A DNA stretch of 64,000 nucleotides from Mytilisepta virgata (lineage: Eukaryota; Mollusca; Bivalvia; Mytilida; Mytilidae). The position numbers and the translations under genes were made by a program. The DNA lies in the NCBI GenBank assembly GCA_028015205.1, contig CM051513.1:42536841-42600840 (forward strand). Direction: 5' to 3'. Below, in pieces: positions 10,779-22,735 of the stretch. The notes beneath the pieces were generated by a model that had not been told where the DNA came from, made no database searches, and saw only the letters and a program-made list of their open reading frames with translations. The stretch's first letter is position 1. Every line of letters begins with the position of its first letter.

Positions 10779-13700
10779 CTTAAATTGTGGAATTATAGAA
10801 ACACGGGAGAAAACATCTACACCGAAATAGAAACATCTTATTCTGTAAGTTTGCTATGTCTTTTCGTATAATTTAATCATTCATACTCTGCTGCAATTGG
10901 GAATCACTAACGCCGACATTTTGGATATTCTAGAAGAGAATGATGCTGTCATGACCACTAACTAACATGTTTCCTTCCTTTTAAATGAATAAATGTTCGT
11001 TGGATGAAAATGCAATAATAAATGATAAAATAAATTTCTACCTGATTGTCCAGAACATCTTCTGCATTTCACCTCTTTCAGTACAACTTGAGATCTGTAT
11101 GAAAAGGCCGCCTTGAATGCTTGAAGGACGTCAACATTGCAAAGTACATACTGGAAAAAAGTTACTGCTTTGTCTTCTCTAGTTTTATTTTTTAAAAGAC
11201 AGCCTGTTGTTGCATATTGACTTCCATTTTCTGTTCTCGTATCATTAACTCTATTTACGGTATCTTTTATTATATCGTCTTCTATCTCCTCTAGAACAAG
11301 CCTATAATTCTGCCTTAATGTGGCTTGGTAGCAATCTGTAGTTAAAACAAACCTACATAAGTAGTTCTTTCAAAGGACTTTGAAGATGGAACAAAATATT
11401 TTCATTTTAAAGAAGAATTTCCTAACTTCTTAAAATTTACATAATAAAGCTCAGTAGACAAAATGTTGCATTAGCAATTAAGGATTTCAACTTGATGCGT
11501 CTACTAACCTAAACACGGGTCTGTACAGTGTGTTTTATTCAGGCCAATACTTTTCTTTCCTGTTGAAAAAGAACAAAAATGTATCATTCAGAATAAACTT
11601 TGAATTCTAGCTGTTTTTTGTAGGAATCTCAGTATCTATTTGTGATTAATTTGCATAATTTATTGGTTTATTTTTAAAATAATAGGTTTATTATTGATAT
11701 TTAAAATGTTCATGCTTTTTATTCTTAGAACAGAAATGTCTTGTTTTGTTGCTTTAACAAGATCGAGATATAACAGGAATCTCGTTTATATCAATTTTAC
11801 TCTCTAACATGATGTACACATATTCTCCAACGTTTTTTTTTTTTGGTTTATTTGACAAATGTCTGAAAGAAGCAGAATATACCTTCTATGATAAGCTATT
11901 CACATGAGAAATACAGTTTTAAGAAAACCTTAATACTTTAATAACGGTAACGTTCCATACACCATTTCAAGTTAGGAACTAAATACTAGCGAATATGATT
12001 TTGATACCCACAGGAACCTGGAGTTCACCAGAGGTAAGAATAAATATTCTACCACATCAATTGATGTAAATTGTTTTATTGGGATTTTCGAATCTTGAGA
12101 ATCTATGGGTGGCTTTTGATCAAACATTTTCATGATGACGGTTTATTAAAAATATACCATTTAGATTAAAATTGATAGAATATTAAAATTGAACTTGTCT
12201 CATAAAGAGCTTGATTCAAACTATGATATCAACGTTTACAGGCTAGAAAATCAGCATTGGCCCCTTTCCGAAAAAAAAAATCCATTCATATATACATAAT
12301 AAGTTAATTGATTGATTGGTACATTATAAATTTATCTTTATACATCTATTAGCCAATAAATTAATTCGGAGAAGGTAACACTATAGTTCTAATATCAAAA
12401 AAAGCTTTTAAGATATAAAATAAGATAAAAATCAAAGTGATAAATGCATTAGATGAATATAGAGGAAGTATCATAATAAAGCAAAATGAACGGGAAACCC
12501 AAGAAGTCATTTTGAAACTTGCCTTGACTTATTTGCTACAGTACTAACAATACCATTTTGAAAATTTCTAAGTCATCAACGGGCGTATCTCCTACAAAAA
12601 TATTTTATCTGGCTCACGCTACCATGCAGATAAAGCTCGTGCATAATTATTATAAAATCATATGAGAAGTAATTTTCCTAGATGCCAATAAAGCGGTCGC
12701 ACGGATTGGCACATAAACGGACACCGGCAGTACTTTGTCCTTCTAACGTGTTCCGGCATTTCACTAACCAATAACTCAAAAAGAATACCGAAGCGACAAG
12801 AAATCGAAAAATCCGAAGACAAGGCAAATTCATGATACAAAACAAATTAAACACAATAAGAACAAAAACGTTTGGGTAGTAACAGTCATAGAAGCTTAGC
12901 TTCATACGAAAAATTTATGTCCTGAAATGTAAACATCGATTTCCTAACCTAGTTATCGTTCGTCAAAGAAATAAAAACAAATGATGAAAATACTGAAATA
13001 AATCGATAATAATTATCCCCTGGTGACCGAAACTAATCTTTCATTTTACATTTTATGCATTTAATTTGTATTGTCATACCTACATGTACAAATTTATATG
13101 AAGATGTGCAATCAGGTTTTAGAATTTTTATTTCCTAAAACTGGGACGCACATTAAAAAATATGATTGTGAAAGTAGTGCACAGGGATACATCATGTGGG
13201 TAGTGCGGGCATACTAGCTGTCGTTTTCGACTAATGTCTGTAGAATGGATGTTTTTTTTTATTTTGAAATTATTAATCAATGCGAATTATGCATTAAAAA
13301 TATTCAATATAATTGTTTTACAAATTTTAGGATAAGTCTGAGTTAGTCAATTCAATTTACTATTTTTAAATCTTCAAGTATAAATTCAGATTCATTTTGA
13401 GACATTTTTCTTTATTTGGTTTTAAAATATTGGATTAAAATTAATTACACGTCGAATGATTATTATACACTTAATTCGAGAAAATAAATAATTTTCATAC
13501 CATATCCTTTGTTGATGAAAACTTCCGGTGTCTTTTCTTCCAGTTTAAACTGAATCACTTGGTCTTTGGCAAAGTGTAGTAGGAGACTTCGGTTGCTTTG
13601 AAATAATCGTTTAAGACAATTGATGACAGTTTGATCTCCCTCTCCTTTTAATATTGTTTGAATGGTACAAGGCGTAAATGTGCACAAGTGGAAATATATG

Positions 13701-16700
13701 GACCCTTCCCAAATCTCTATTACGTCAGCATCTATGCTCTCCTGAATCACATTAACATCGGCTACTTCAATCAAATTTATCTCTCCTCCGGCAGTGCTGT
13801 TACTTGAAAGCACGGCGATATAATCGACAGGAGGAACAGGAGATACCAAAATAGTACGGCCGATATGTATCTCTCCTATAGGCATTTGAACTAAAAAAAA
13901 ATCATACTTTGCATAGAACACACTTCAGATTCCAAAATAATCCTTTTTTCTAAATAATCATCAAATATTGGTGGCTGGATACTGGATTTTCCCAACCCCC
14001 ACAATTTTTGCAGGTGTATTCCTTTTTAGCACATCTGTTTAACCTGATTTTTGCCACCATCTTCCATTGTCATCATCATTTAAAACATTTTACTTAAATA
14101 TATTCTATGATGAAATCACAAGGTACATTAGAACTTTGATGAAAAATCATCTAGAGTGGTTCGTTTTTAAAAATGTCGTAGGGCTCGGCTCTTTGACCAA
14201 TAGGCTACAGTTACAAAAACATTTGACCAAACTTGATAGTATTCCTTGGATGGACTTAGACGATATAGACCTTAGACAAGAGCATGGCCATTTTAACAAA
14301 AAAATTTAAAAATTATATGAACACTTTTATCCAATTTTGATACTACTGCAGGTATATTCATATTTCGTCGAATTCCGATGTTTGGGTTGAAAGTGTTGGA
14401 AGCCTAGATAATAACCCATTCGTTGAAAAGCGGATTTTTGTGCTTGAATAACAACGAGGAATAGATTCACGAGTGGTTTTCTCTTAAACTTGTATCTAGG
14501 GGACTTGAAATTGAATAAATATGGCCACAGATAGTAATTTTATTTTTCTTCCCTGAAATTAATTGGCCACTGATGACCACAAAATTGGCCTTCGGGTGGC
14601 CCTTTTCACAATTGGATCATATATCATGAGTTCAGACAAAAAAGTACAAAATAATTGGCATAGCTAGAATAGTTCCTCTTGGATTTTTCTCATTTTGGGG
14701 GTCATTTTTGATATAAAGGATTTTTTTTTCAATTTTTCTTTGCTTTTTAATCCTTTTACTAATATGGTAACTTTCACTCAAATTAGAAAATTCACCAAAA
14801 TATGTTTATGAATGATCTGGGATTATACGAATGGTTCTTAATTTTTAGAATTCTTTCTTGTAGCCCATAAATATAATCTTAGTGAATTAGTCAATCAAAT
14901 AAGCCACAAGGCATCAATAAAGCTCCTAGATGTCGCGTGTCAGTTTTTAATTCGTTTGTATTTCTTCCTTTAAACTCCCAGATTAATTACTACTAGGTTT
15001 CTCTCCACGTATCATTATTTTTTTTTATATTTCCATCGTTATAGGTATTCATTTTACTATTTTAAGATCGTTTTTGTAGGTGCCTTGATATAGCATCAAA
15101 TATTCAAACAACTGGCCGTTTAAAGTCTGTGTCGTTTGAGCTGAATGTCCTATGTTATGTTCTCTGTGTGTAGGACGTTTTATAAAATAGTAAAATCATT
15201 CTGTTTATACCTTGAGTAACCGAATTAACCAGTCTTTCTAATAATTCATCGTGTCCAGTAAGTCTTAGAATAGTAATGAACTTGCTAAGCCATTCACGGT
15301 CTTCTCTTTGTAAGAGCATCTCTAACACAACTCGTCTTTTCTGCATTCTGGTATCAATACTTTGTATGCTATCATGCTCATTTACTGTTATAATGCCATG
15401 CTCAAACAGCATGTCAAGAACAGGCACAATATTTAGATTTTTAAAAATGGAATCAAAGTTCTGTTGTAAGACATCCCTCGTCACATATTTGTAAACATCT
15501 CCCGATTCGTCTTCATTCCAATTCAATTCTAAAGGAAGAAAATGCCAGATTTCCATTACGAAAGTATAAAATGTTTTTCTTCGTGTTCAAACTCTCCGTT
15601 TCTATTTGAAATGCTTCCTTTTAAAGTAGCAACGGCCTTGGTTGGTTCGTTTTTAAAATGTGTCCTGGTAATTTTAAACCAATATTATACAAAGATAATA
15701 AAAACAAAGACAGTACATTAAAAGACGTAAAAGAAACTGTACGATGCATTTTCATCATTAAGAAACACGAATTGAAAAAAAAACGTTGTAGGATACAAAA
15801 TATAACAGCAAGACTTACCATGTGAGGTGGATATGATTCCGTGAAGGTCTTTATAGCCTCGTCTGTATAATTCAGATAAGAATGCAGAGCAACACTGATT
15901 TCCTGCTCGTATTATTGATTTTAAAATATTTTCTCTTACAAGTGTTGTATCAGGTTTCTCTTTTAAAACTTCATATTCTTCCTGCCTGAAGGCACCGCTC
16001 TGGACTGCTAAGGTGCACATTTCTCTCAGGGGAATGCCAAAGTCTCTGATTAAACTAAAGTTGAACTGAATGCGTTCTTTATTTGTACCTAAACATATGA
16101 AGCATATATAACAGATGCCAATACTAACAGACAAATATATATTTTGAGTGTAGCTAAACAATTGAAGAAGTACATTATCGAAAATATCTATAAACATGGC
16201 TAACTGATTAGGATGATTTCTTTGGGCAGGAATGGATTTCAAAGTAGTTAAAGCAAAAATCTTAATTAGGATATAAGATAATCTAATATTTTGTATTTTC
16301 TAAAACTTTCATCAAAGTTTCTGTGTTTTATACCAAAAATTCTCTATCTGCTTAATACCAACTTAGTCATATACCCTTTTCATATAAATATACATGTGTT
16401 CATGTTTTTATTAGAAATATATGTTGTCTACAAAAAATGTGTATATTGTTGGTTGAGTTGTTGTCTCGGTGTATAACTGTATATTTATTGAATAGTAAAT
16501 TACAGACTTTTTCGTTTAGTAAAGCGACAGCATCCCATCTGCAGCTTTGAGAAACTTAGTTAGTTTTACAGTAAAACGAGCACATGCTGACCCTGTTATC
16601 TAAATGATGTACCGCCCAGTCTTATTTTGCAGTTCTAGCACGCGGTCACCTTGATGGTAATCATACTGTACTGGTTTTTATTGTGTGTTTTATATACCAG

Positions 16701-17033
16701 TGTGTCGGGATAGATAATGCGTAGGTTTAGGTACCAATAAAACCCATAAAACCGGTTTAACCCCACAACTGTTCAGTGTCTGTAGCAAGTGAGACTATCC
16801 TGAGACTATCCTGACTCTCTGTTGAGTAAATGCTCTTTTATGCTTTTTTATAGCCGAAGGTCTGTCTATTGGGTTGGTTTGATTGATTGGTATGCCATTG
16901 TTGACCTTTCCATTTATCCATTTTGTTGTTTTCACACACATCTAGGTGGAATTTTACCTTTATCTAAGCATGAAGTTAAAAAGGTAAAATATTAATTCTT
17001 ACATTCTGCTTGCATCCTCCACCATTGCATCAG
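10483..17033 (-). CDS. Gene A: multi-exon CARD-repeat protein (spans introns)
   Basis: The model, in transcription order, is exons 17003-17033 (tentative ATG exon), 15819-16088, 15211-15528, 13501-13890, 11509-11559, 11042-11335 and 10483-10778. All internal junctions are phase 1 with GT-AG borders, and the joined frame stays open, giving about 548 residues if the first exon is right. Exons 2 and 3 each encode a CARD-like six-helix death fold. The exon at 13501 encodes an unrecognised helical domain, and the exon at 11042 a third death-fold-like segment bracketed by CxxC pairs. CARDs make homotypic contacts in innate immune and apoptotic signalling, so a signalling adaptor or receptor role is inferred. 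I saw no helicase, NACHT or caspase motif. The gene is paralogous to gene B, exon for exon. Its 3' end is uncertain: a GIMAP-like exon in the same phase lies 7 kb downstream. Confidence 0.75.
11042..11335 (-). CDS. Gene A exon 6: third death-fold-like domain with CxxC
   Basis: This exon is 294 nt, phase 1 to phase 1, the same length as its gene B partner at 37846-38139. The acceptor is TAACTACAG and the donor TCAG followed by GTAGAA. The peptide begins CYQATLRQNYRLVLEEIEDD, passes a variable loop, then EDKAVTFFQYVLCNVDVLQ and AFKAAF, and ends KCRRCSGQS. The helix pattern, with a hydrophobic first helix, an acidic II/DI turn, a K-A-x-x-F-F-Q-Y helix and A-F-K-A-A-F, resembles a CARD. The two ends carry Cys pairs (with CLDC formed across the upstream junction), so zinc binding is possible. 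Confidence 0.75.
11509..11559 (-). CDS. Gene A exon 5: 51-nt Cys-containing linker exon
   Basis: This tiny exon has an acceptor TTCTTTTTCAACAG and a donor TTTAG followed by GTTAGT, phase 1 at both ends. It adds GKKSIGLNKTHCTDPCL. Joined to the next exon it makes a C-x3-C-x2-C cluster ending DCYQ. The corresponding 45-nt exon in gene B (39340-39384) has the same phase, position and a basic, Asn-rich, Cys-ending character. That agreement is what makes both credible. Confidence 0.65.
13040..13250. repeat. Single F1 unit in gene A intron
   Basis: The unit follows the F1 plan: CATTTTACATTTTATGCATT, TAATTTGTATTGTCATACC, ATGAAGATGTGCAATCAGG, then TTTCCTAAAACTGGG. It ends in GTGGGTAGTGCGGGCATA, the same right end as the copies at about 4700 and 58090. 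It lies in the intron region between exons 4 and 5 of gene A. Confidence 0.7.
13501..13890 (-). CDS. Gene A exon 4: unrecognised helical domain
   Basis: 390 nt, phase 1 to 1; acceptor is a run of T then AG, donor ATATG followed by GTATGA. The N-terminal part (MPIGEIHIGRTILVSPVPP) is variable relative to gene B. The C-terminal 80 residues align with gene B exon 4 through a shared pattern: HL-T-TP/SP-TI/TM-IL-G-G and then CLKRLFQSNRSLL with FAKDQVI. That shows a conserved helical module. Some features recall a further death fold, but I cannot assign it to a family. The frame upstream of the acceptor is not supported as coding. Confidence 0.75.
15211..15528 (-). CDS. Gene A exon 3: second CARD-like domain
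   Basis: 318 nt, phase 1 to 1; acceptor TTTTCTTCCTTTAG, donor CTCAAG followed by GTATAA. The peptide shows a clear CARD plan: FDSIFKNLNIVPVLDMLFEH, GIITVNEHDSIQ, a basic turn MQKRR, then VVLEMLLQREDREWLSKFI and LRLTGHDELLERL. This matches the consensus helices: an L-x-x-L-F first half, the 'I-T-x-x-E/D-H-D' segment, the R-R-x-L-L-x-x-L-L helix, and the terminal G-H/Q-x-x-L-x-x-x-L helix. Gene B exon 3 aligns along its whole length. Confidence 0.85.
15819..16088 (-). CDS. Gene A exon 2: first CARD-like domain
   Basis: 270 nt, phase 1 to 1, identical in length to gene B exon 2. The acceptor is ATGTTTAG and the donor CACATG followed by the strong GTAAGT. The peptide contains FNFSLIRDFGIPLREMCTLA, GAFRQEEYEVLKE, VRENILKSIIRAGNQCCSAF and LSELYRRGYKDLHGII. 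This is a good CARD pattern: the L-I-R-D first helix, 'G-x-F/L-x-x-E-E-Y', a K-x-I-I-R-x-G helix turn, and the closing R-R-G-x-x-x-L helix. Confidence 0.85.
16750..16935 (+). repeat. Dispersed repeat sharing sequence with 36210-36420
   Basis: Shared blocks with 36210-36420 are AACCCCANNACTGTTCAGTG, AGACTATCCTG, CTCTCTGTTG, GTTTGATTGATTG and TTGTTGACNTTT. A short internal duplication (GAGACTATCCT repeated) is present near 16790-16810. It lies in the gene A first intron. Such sequences are plausibly retroelement 3' ends, but I cannot name the family. Confidence 0.6.
17003..17033 (-). CDS. Gene A exon 1, tentative start exon
   Basis: In the minus-strand sense an acceptor ATTACTTATAG is followed by CTG, then ATGCAATGGTGG and seven more codons' worth of sequence, then GAAT with donor GTAAGA. 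From the ATG this gives nine residues (MQWWRMQAE) and one base, i.e. phase 1, which joins exon 2 in frame. Gene B has the same arrangement: a short non-coding lead, ATGCAA, then a phase-1 donor. The exon is very short, so chance is a real alternative. Confidence 0.35.
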
Positions 17034-17218
17034 CTATAAGTAATCAATGAAATAGATTATTGAAGTTCTCATACATGTATAACATATTGTTGTAATAATA
17101 ATCTATCTCTAATAAAATTATTTGAGAAGTTCATCTTTCATCAGAAACATGATTTGTCGTGAGGTTGTAACAAAAATGGTTTTGATACTCGTTGTTTTAC
17201 TACTTATGTAAATATTAA

Positions 17219-17321
17219 GGAGATAATAGTATTGTATTTTATTACTAGTATTTGAATGATTTGATGGTAGGAAATTGAGTTTACCGGCGACGCGTTAATA
17301 AAATACAATACTGTTATCTCC
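17219..17321. repeat. Near-perfect inverted repeat with 26-bp arms
   Basis: The left arm at 17219-17244 (GGAGATAATAGTATTGTATT and six more bases) and the right arm at 17296-17321 are reverse complements with one mismatch. The spacer is about 51 bases. The arms could form a hairpin. The structure fits a small foldback element or MITE remnant just upstream of the tentative start exon of gene A. Confidence 0.75.
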
Positions 17322-19272
17322 ATTGTAATGCAGATGTCAAAATATCGCTTTTAAAACGGAAATTTTTAAAACATCGGAAGTCACGTCTGTGCATGCGAAA
17401 TAATTTCACTTCATCTATTGTGCATTTGATGCCATGAGATTTTCAACGTTGTCCAATCAGAGTCGACGTGACAATCATTATTGCATTACAATATCAAATT
17501 GTGACATTTGTGGTGTTAACGGCTAAACTTGGATATGAAAAAAAAAGAATAACAAGATCACATTAAAATGCAAAAATAATCAACCAGTTAAAAAAACATT
17601 AGCAGAGAGATAATCACGAGAGAAATGCTACACAGAGTGTATCAAAATTGATTTAAGATAATGTTTTCATTAACGTCTGTACTACCCGAGTACAGAAAGA
17701 CTAGGAACTGAATTAAGGATTCTACTGTGGATTGCTTTCCACCATTAGATATATCGACTCATTTATTGTAATCGACATTCTATGTTTATTATTTAATGTT
17801 TTTTTTTTGGTTACATTATCACCACCAGATGTTTTGGATAAAAACCGACACGATTACTTAAATCAAGACGCAACAGGTTTAAAAAATCCTTGTTAATTCA
17901 AAACTAATAGCTGTAAAGATCGTAAAAATCAAGCCTCGCATTTTATTAGTTTTGTAATATTCTATTGATAAATCGCGTGAATCAATAACAGAAAACCTTT
18001 AAGTATGAATTTCACCAAACTACCTGCAATTATGTTTATTCAGTGGTAAAAACAAATATTCGGTGACATCATTTTTAATAAAGAATATTAATTTCAATCT
18101 GTTTTCGACAAAAGGTGGTCGTAATTAAATAAATTTTAGTTGTTGCTAAGCTATTATTGATTTTAATTTCCTGATATTTTATATTGCTGTGTTAAATTAT
18201 ATATTAACAATAACCACTTTACTTTATATTCAAATTGCGTGCATAGTCAAATTGATTTCATTTCACTGATTGCAAACATATTGATATCAAAATTTATATA
18301 TGGTTGTAATTTAGGTAGCATTATTATAGAGAAAATATACAATAACAAGAATTGTAAGAGCCTTTTTTAACCTACGATTTAAATCTAAAAATGTTGTTTA
18401 TTTTTGTAGCGAGAATAATAATGATTATCTTGTATGCTTCTTAGTGTCACAAGCAAATGGAATCCATGTTCGATTTTCGAAACGAAAAGCAGGTTATGCA
18501 AATTTTTGTTCTCCTTGAAGATACTATATTTAACTTTTCTTCTGTTCAAAAGTAACAAGAAGTTTCTTCATTCATTCGTAGATAGCCTGACAGTATATTT
18601 TATCACAAAAAAAAGACAAGGATGACAATTCTTGGATTTGGTAAATTGAATATTATTTCATCCGAAAATAAACAGTCGCCACCGATTCACTCATCAGAAC
18701 ACTAATATGTAAAGATAAAGATATGTATTACATCAATGGAATCGAGTTTATTTTGCCTCATTTCAAGTAGGGAGCTCATGAATTTAAGTCAAATTAAAAT
18801 CAGTATCAAGTCGTCACAATACTTATTTGTCATTTTGTGTACCAATCTTTAGGAGCACAACTTTCCAAGTAGATTTTTAATTTGAAATTGATGTGTAGAG
18901 TGCAGATGAAGACTAAATTTATGCAAGGTATACACTCAATGACTATTTGTTGTTAATAATATATTACTGATTGGTTTCACATGTAATTTAAATCTTAAAA
19001 CCTGTCAAGTATAAAAAGAATGATACATATACCCATTTCCCTCATTATACTGCATACCGTCTGTAAACATGTATTATTACGAAGTACAATGTGTTTTATG
19101 TTGTGCCATGCTCTGCGTAAATACATGATATTTTAAATTCATAGGGCAATTCAATTATATTTTACATTTACAACAAACTATCATACTTGGATCAAACCAA
19201 TCTGTTATTTTGTCTGTTAAATGTAATTTAACCATCATATGACGATGTTTATTTCTGTTTGTTCAATTACAA
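17322..19272. other. Non-coding stretch, no gene seen
   Basis: This AT-rich region upstream of gene A has no exon, array or RNA gene that I can support. The plus-strand frame at 18434-18625 lacks any recognisable motif. Confidence 0.4.
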
Positions 19273-20268
19273 GCCATTCGTCTGACCTATGGTTAAAAAG
19301 TTTTGAATTATCCGTTTTAAAATGACGTCGAGAATAAATCTTTTTTTTAAAATAAAAACCTCTTACAAACAGCATTATTGTTCTTATTTTTTTAGAAAAA
19401 ATATATAAAATATTAAGATCAGCCACTCTTACGAAATATAATTATTTCAAATGTACTGCTATTTGTATATAAATATATATATACCGTCATATAAATGATA
19501 CATACCTTTCATCCTACACTACGTTCTTTCTAACGTGTAGACCATCCTATTAAACACCAAAGTTAAACCACTTGTCAAATATTGAAATATTATTTCTTCA
19601 ATAATCATTCGTTGTGCAATTTTTGTATGTAATAAAATGCTTTTGGCATGAGAGAACAGTTTAAAACTTATGTATATCTAACATCAAGTTTCGTCCCGAT
19701 CAGGTTTTAGTCGCATAATTTTTTAATATATTCACTCGTCAGGATAAAATACAATAAATATCACAAACGCAAAATCTGTAGCTCGTCATTATAAGCTGAC
19801 ATACCATATATAAGATCAGTTGGTCTATATTTATGGAATAATCCGGAAATTGTAGTGTGACTGACGTATAAAAAACTAATATGTTTTACCATTTATATTT
19901 ATAGAGACGTTTTCAACGATTACTAAGACTATGAACAATCTTACTGTTTTATTGTAAAAACACAATTACAATATTTTAAGTTAAAAGGATCACAGGTTTA
20001 AACAATACAGTTTGTGTATTAGAAGGCAACAATCCAAAAATTTTATAAAAATAATTTTGCATACAATATCCTTCAAAAATTTACAATGTATGTGAATTCT
20101 TACCTGCAAATACATATTATAAGATTTTTTATTTCACTACTTTTAGCAAACTTTTGTAGACAGAATGTAAATTTTCAAACTGATTTTAAATATACTGTTT
20201 ACAAATAAAACATAAATCAAAAAAAAGAAAATTTCAGGGACAAATTTGCGACGCCTTATCGACACCAT
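19273..20268. repeat. 1-kb duplicated segment, copy 1
   Basis: This segment matches 27994-29016 in direct orientation along its whole length, with scattered substitutions and small gaps. Landmarks include GAATTATCCGTTTTAAAATG, AGCTCGTCATTATAAGCTGA, TTGGTCTATATTTATGGAAT and GCGACGCC-TATCGACACCA at the right end. Homology starts at CCATTCNTCTGACCTAT and stops abruptly at ACACCA. No terminal inverted repeat or coding frame was recognised, so it may be a mobile element or a segmental duplication. Confidence 0.85.
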
Positions 20269-21964
20269 AATTAATCTAGTTAATAACAAATTTCTTTGGT
20301 TTTTTATCTTTGGCAGCAAATATTGTTCTGATAACATTTTGTTTTGAAAAAGCGTCAAATGGATATTAGTTAAGATGATAAACAGGTCTTCAAACACGGT
20401 GACGAACAACTACACTGTGCGTTGATCATTTATGTTAGAAGAAGAAGCAACACACAAATGTAAGTCTCTTTAATTATAAATATAGAATAGGGAAAAAGTC
20501 GAATATTCAACAATGACGATCGAAGTCTGTAACGATCATCGATATTCATCCTACAGTTTCGTGAAAAACTAATATGGGCACATATTTCAGATGATATAAC
20601 AATATTTTGGGGTCAACTTCCTCGACTTGTATCGGGTGTTGAAACTTACAATAAGGTAATAATTTTGATGAATATTTGAACAACGTCATGCCATCGTTAG
20701 CAGAACGTTTACGCATTTCCGATTACTGTTAAAGGTCGAGCTATTTACTTTGCAGACCAAGTATGTTGTTTCTAACTCTTTAATATGTCCTGCCAACGAA
20801 AGTTGCCGAACGTATAGATTTTCGGTCTGTGCTTCCATTTGGTGGACCATCCGTACGTCCGTTCCGCCTCATGTTAAGGTTTGCGTTGAAGTTGTTTTCA
20901 TATGAAAATGGGGTCACATCATTATTGAACTATGTACACATTTACATCATGATATGAACTTTCTAAAATAGGTGGAACATATAGATTGTACAACGATGAC
21001 CAGTAAAAATGATTATGAAATTTATCAACTGGAGATAATTATTTTTTCATTTCTAATCTTAGAGGCTTGTTTAAATTATCGAGAGTGGATAAATTTCATA
21101 ATTAACGCGTCAAGAGTTTTAGAATCTTTTTCTCTAATGAAAATGTAAAACTCCGAGAGCTCTTCCGAACGTTTGTTGGCGGAAAATTTCACGAGCAATT
21201 AACCAACGTGTGGTGAATCAGAATTTATCAAACGGGTCAAGAGACGTATGAATGTGCACAGAATTGGAGAAATTTGTGTTATCCTGACAAATGCTCTTGT
21301 TTTTCTTAACGTGTTTCCTCTTATTGGTTTCTTTTTGTTGTTAGATCATGCACTAAACATCTGATTACATTGATAATGTTAAATACTCACATTACTGTCA
21401 AATATTTATTATTCGTGGTACACCAATTTTCGTGGATTTCGTGGACAACGCAATTTAAAAATACAACAAAATATATATTTGTAATCGTATTATCAAGAGG
21501 AAATAAAAAAAACCACTCGAGGTCCTTTCCAAGAATGCAATCTCGTCGTTTGATCTTTAGTAAATATATCTCAAACGGATGAGTATGAATAACAATGTTG
21601 ACAGGGAAGAAGATTTTAGTTTGATATAGGAAGAGATTTAATTTGGCTAAGATAAAATATTGAAAATAAATATATACTCCAAATGATGTAAACAGTGTCG
21701 TAGTAAAGCATTTATAAGGTTTTAATAATTAATCTAGTTAATATCTAATATCTTTTTGCCCCAATCCACGAAATTTGATATCAACGAAAATATCTGAATT
21801 CACAGTATGCTGTTTCACTTGAAAAATCGAGAAACCTGTCAATGTATTTTTCTTTCCTAAGTGTGTTTCTTTAACTAAAATATACATACGTGTATAGAGG
21901 CAATATGTGCTCTGAACCAATACATGTAATTTTCATTCTTTTATAGCCAAATTAGGTCGAAACA
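20269..21964. other. Non-coding stretch, no gene seen
   Basis: No coding exon is supported. The region around 20990-21120 has a loose palindromic look (TGAAATTTATCAACTGGAG and later GTGGATAAATTTCATAATTA), but I could not define clean arms. Confidence 0.35.
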
Positions 21965-22072
21965 GACCTTTTCAACTTTGTTGTGATCATCTAAATGGGG
22001 TAGTAGAAATACACCATAGACTTTTTCAACTTTGTTGTGATCATCTAAATGGGGTAGTAGAAATACACCATG
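21965..22072. repeat. 54-bp direct tandem duplication
   Basis: TTCAACTTTGTTGTGATCAT and the following 30 bases through GTAGAAATACACCAT occur twice, at 21971 and 22025, essentially identical. The lack of divergence suggests a recent slippage or unequal-exchange event. Confidence 0.9.
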
Positions 22073-22399
22073 TTCTTTTCTCAGTGTTTTGTCGCTTCTG
22101 TATTCTTAATTCGATATTTCTGACATCAAAATTGAATTGTTCAGCATATTGTCAAAATTTTAATTTATACATTTTTTATGCATTAGAGACAAATGGTTGG
22201 GCTAAACATGGAGTAAATGTACCCATATTTGTCTTTATTGGATTTGTTTTCAAGTGATATTTAGGGAAGGTTTGAATCTGCTAGAATAAAAGCCGTGAAA
22301 TACAAGCGTGCACACACTGAAATATCTCGCCTGCTTTACTATGATTGCTTTTATGTTGATAGTCCTAAAGATTAGTCTACAAGTATCACATAAATTTAA

Positions 22400-22735
22400 A
22401 ATTATTAATGATCCGTGAAAATTAGGTCCTGGTCAAATAATCCAACACAGACAGACATGTACGCCTTACAATCATTCCATAAGCTAACTATAGTTGACAT
22501 ATTACTTATAGTATTACAAGAAAGGGATCAAACCATGAAAACTTAACATTGACAAATAAACCATGACAATGAGGTCAGGCTCATATGAACCCTGCCAGAC
22601 GGACATATACACCCTTACAATAATTCCATGTATCAAATAAAGTTGACCTTATTGTTGATGTATCAAGAACAGACTTAAACAGGAAAACTTAACATTGACC
22701 AGTGAGGTCAAGGTTATAAAAATGTAAACACATAC
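22400..22735. repeat. Two degenerate repeat units, 150-160 bp
   Basis: Two units share ACAGACAGACATGTACNCCTTACAAT/ACGGACATATACACCCTTACAAT, ATTCCAT, ATAGTTGAC/AAAGTTGACC, and a closing AAAACTTAACATTGACNA with ATGAGGTCA/GTGAGGTCA. This plan is typical of dispersed repeats in bivalve genomes as I remember them; the family name is not known to me. Confidence 0.6.
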
